Positions 62,897 to 64,000 of a stretch of DNA of 64,000 bases are shown in pieces (positions within the stretch are counted from its first letter, which is position 1; every line of letters starts with the position of its first letter). The DNA is from an uncultured Eubacterium sp. Lineage in GTDB: Bacteria; Bacillota; Clostridia; Lachnospirales; Lachnospiraceae. The notes beneath the pieces were generated by a model, which saw nothing but the letters and a program-made list of their open reading frames with translations, did not search any database and was not told the origin of the DNA. The stretch lies in assembly GCA_947178105.1 (NCBI GenBank), contig CAMWXD010000001.1, positions 119,430 through 183,429 on the forward strand, written 5' to 3'. The translations under genes were made by a program, and so were the position numbers.

Positions 62897-63379
62897 ATGT
62901 CCGCATCGGATATGCTGGGACTTTACCTGAACCACAATAAATGCAACCCAAAAACAGTCATCAAATATATCGGCAGGTCCGTAATTGCCACTTCACACAT
63001 TGACAGCTACGATGGGGAAATGTCACTTTCCATTACAACCGGCATGAAAATGGCGCTTATGTACAAGAAACCATTCCCGCCATAGAATTTATTGAACGCC
63101 TCATCCGCCATATACCGGAAAAGCATTTTAAAATAATCCCTTATGGCGGACTTTATGCCCTCCACCGTGAATCCGACAAAAATCTTATTTGCGCCATCTC
63201 GAAAGAAAAACATGCCTTTATCCGCAGTTTCAACGAATAGCGCACGTCAATTCTTGCCGCTTTTGACTGCGACCCTTTAAAATGTCCAAAATGCGGCTCC
63301 ACTATGCTCTTTTTGGAGCTGTATTTTAACCACAGGCACGTTTCTCTAGAAGAACTTTATGAACGGACCATGTCCAAAG
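62897..63379 (+). pseudogene. Decayed IS91-like transposase, C-terminal part
   Basis: Frame 1 (62897-63018) reads CNPKTVIKYIGRSVIATSHIDSYDGEM. A frameshift near 63020 moves to a frame reading TFHYNRHENGAYVQETIPAIEFIERLIRHIPEKHFKII, then FNE followed by TAG at 63238-63240, then RTSILAAFDCDPLKCPKCGSTMLFLELYFNHRHVSLEELYERTMSKA. These are the conserved C-terminal blocks of the Y2-type IS91/IS1294-family transposase (Transposase_32), including the CxxC. With a frameshift, a stop and no 5' half, it is inactive. Confidence 0.82.
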
Positions 63380-63380
63380 C

Positions 63381-63924
63381 CGGTCGAGTAGACTTGCCCC
63401 TTACAGGGCAAGCCCCTAGACAATGTTTCCCTCTCGATATGGCTTTGCATGGCAGGATTGCGAGGGACAATCCCCTCTCGCCTTCCCTCTGGTGGCATTA
63501 CCCACCTTCATCGGTACTATGCGGCCATCCGACTGCCTGCGGCTCATCTGCCCTCCTTCGTATGCTGTCGGGCATACCACTTATACATTACTGGCTCCAC
63601 ACTTGCCTGATATGGAAGCCGCAGGCTCTCCCCAGTTGACATAGCATCATTGTACGGCATGGCTGACTTCCAACCCCGTGGTGCCGTGTGAAATTTCACC
63701 GTTACGATAAACCACGTATTGCCTTCCGCAAAATAAACAACGTCGGCACACCATACTTACCCGTGATTTCGGGGCTAAACTGCCTTATGGCCCTGTCGCC
63801 TAACTTCCTACGCTTAACCCGCCATGTTGCCATAACGTGTCCAAGGTTTGCTATTGGTGGTGTGGTTAGCACCTTACCAAGTGGGGTTTGCACCCACTAA
63901 ATGCTATGCCCTTGCTGGGCGCAC
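63381..63924 (-). mobile_element. Second deleted group II intron, 5' part joined to domain VI
   Basis: On the minus strand the element opens GTGCGCCCAGCAAGGGC at 63924 (group II 5' GTGYG), continues through about 370 nt of domain I-III-like structured sequence (GTGGGTGCAAACCCCAC, CGGTGAAATTTCACACGG), reaches the first 43 codons of the RT gene and then jumps to domain VI, GGGGCTTGCCC-loop-GGGCAAGTCTACTCGACC, ending near 63381. Domain V is missing, so it cannot splice. Its last 37 nt equal those of the remnant at 41940-41976. It directly abuts the transposase remnant. Confidence 0.72.
63416..63547 (-). pseudogene. N-terminal 43 codons of the group II intron reverse transcriptase
   Basis: ATG 63547 after AGGAGGGCAG. 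The frame reads MSRRQSDGRIVPMKVGNATR, GKARGDCPSQSCHAKPYREG, NIV and stops at the domain VI junction. The VPMKVGNATRGKA opening is usual for clostridial intron RTs. All catalytic RT blocks are deleted. Confidence 0.65.
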
Positions 63925-63953
63925 TTACTATTCACAGTCGGTTTAATGGAACG

Positions 63954-63989
63954 ACAAATAAAGCGGAGCTGTAACGCCGCTTTATTTGT
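63954..63989. terminator. Terminator-type hairpin upstream of the second intron
   Basis: A 13-bp stem ACAAATAAAGCGG/CCGCTTTATTTGT (63954-63966 and 63977-63989) with a 10-nt loop. It lies 30 nt from the intron 5' end, in the position expected of a group IIC target, though no T-run follows on the minus strand. Confidence 0.6.
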
Positions 63990-64000
63990 TCTGATGTGTT

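Overview
The window looks like chromosome of a low-to-mid GC Clostridia member, most likely a Lachnospiraceae gut anaerobe. The evidence is strong AGGAGG-type ribosome sites, many ATG/GTG/TTG starts, a nifS-nifU-mnmA operon, BFD-like and DUF362 Fe-S proteins, pentose and plant-glycan enzymes (GH51, GH43, GH27), and characteristic families such as AAA-PDDEXK, DUF3796 and Panacea. Assignments rest on motif recognition in the translated sequence; no database search was run.

Layout. 1-10 kb is core metabolism on the minus strand: nifS-nifU-mnmA (Fe-S/sulfur transfer), recQ-rarA-aminotransferase, tRNA-Leu(CAA), a DUF362 lipoprotein and argJ. 10-16 kb (plus) holds a BFD-like ferredoxin, an AAA-PDDEXK protein, GH51 arabinofuranosidase and a chemoreceptor. 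15.5-25.8 kb holds a paired ABC exporter divergent from a LytTR/GHKL two-component pair, an ECF sigma factor with a membrane protein and an ABC-2 transporter, and a nitronate monooxygenase-like enzyme. 26-29 kb is a xylulokinase/FucI-like isomerase operon. 29.3-33.4 kb is a small defence patch: a Panacea antitoxin with a nonsense-interrupted toxin partner, an AraC regulator and a Septu-like PtuA/PtuB pair. 33.6-41.7 kb holds GH27, an XRE/DUF3796 operon behind a 25-bp minisatellite leader, purine salvage genes (PNP, guanine deaminase), a Crp/Fnr regulator, a phosphopentomutase remnant, a YgjV-GNAT protein and a short pyruvate kinase.

41.9-63.9 kb is bounded at both ends by deleted group II introns in the same orientation that share an identical 3' segment. 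Inside lie a secreted GH43 with an inserted ricin-type lectin domain and, at 45.3-62.7 kb, the most unusual locus of the window. This is a minus-strand operon resembling a contractile injection system: VgrG-like spike, Hcp-like tube, a large candidate sheath, a DUF4280/PAAR-like tip fused to an AHH-type nuclease, and an Imm11-like immunity protein. It carries its own apparent Hsp70 machine: two divergent Hsp70/actin-fold ATPases, a J-domain protein with a zinc-finger pair, and a coiled-coil GrpE-like protein. A WYL regulator and a large palindrome sit upstream. I saw no ClpV and no T6SS membrane-complex genes. My working hypothesis is a contractile injection system whose assembly, effector loading or disassembly uses a dedicated DnaK/DnaJ/GrpE-like cycle.

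The window ends in a decayed IS91-like transposase followed by the second intron remnant.
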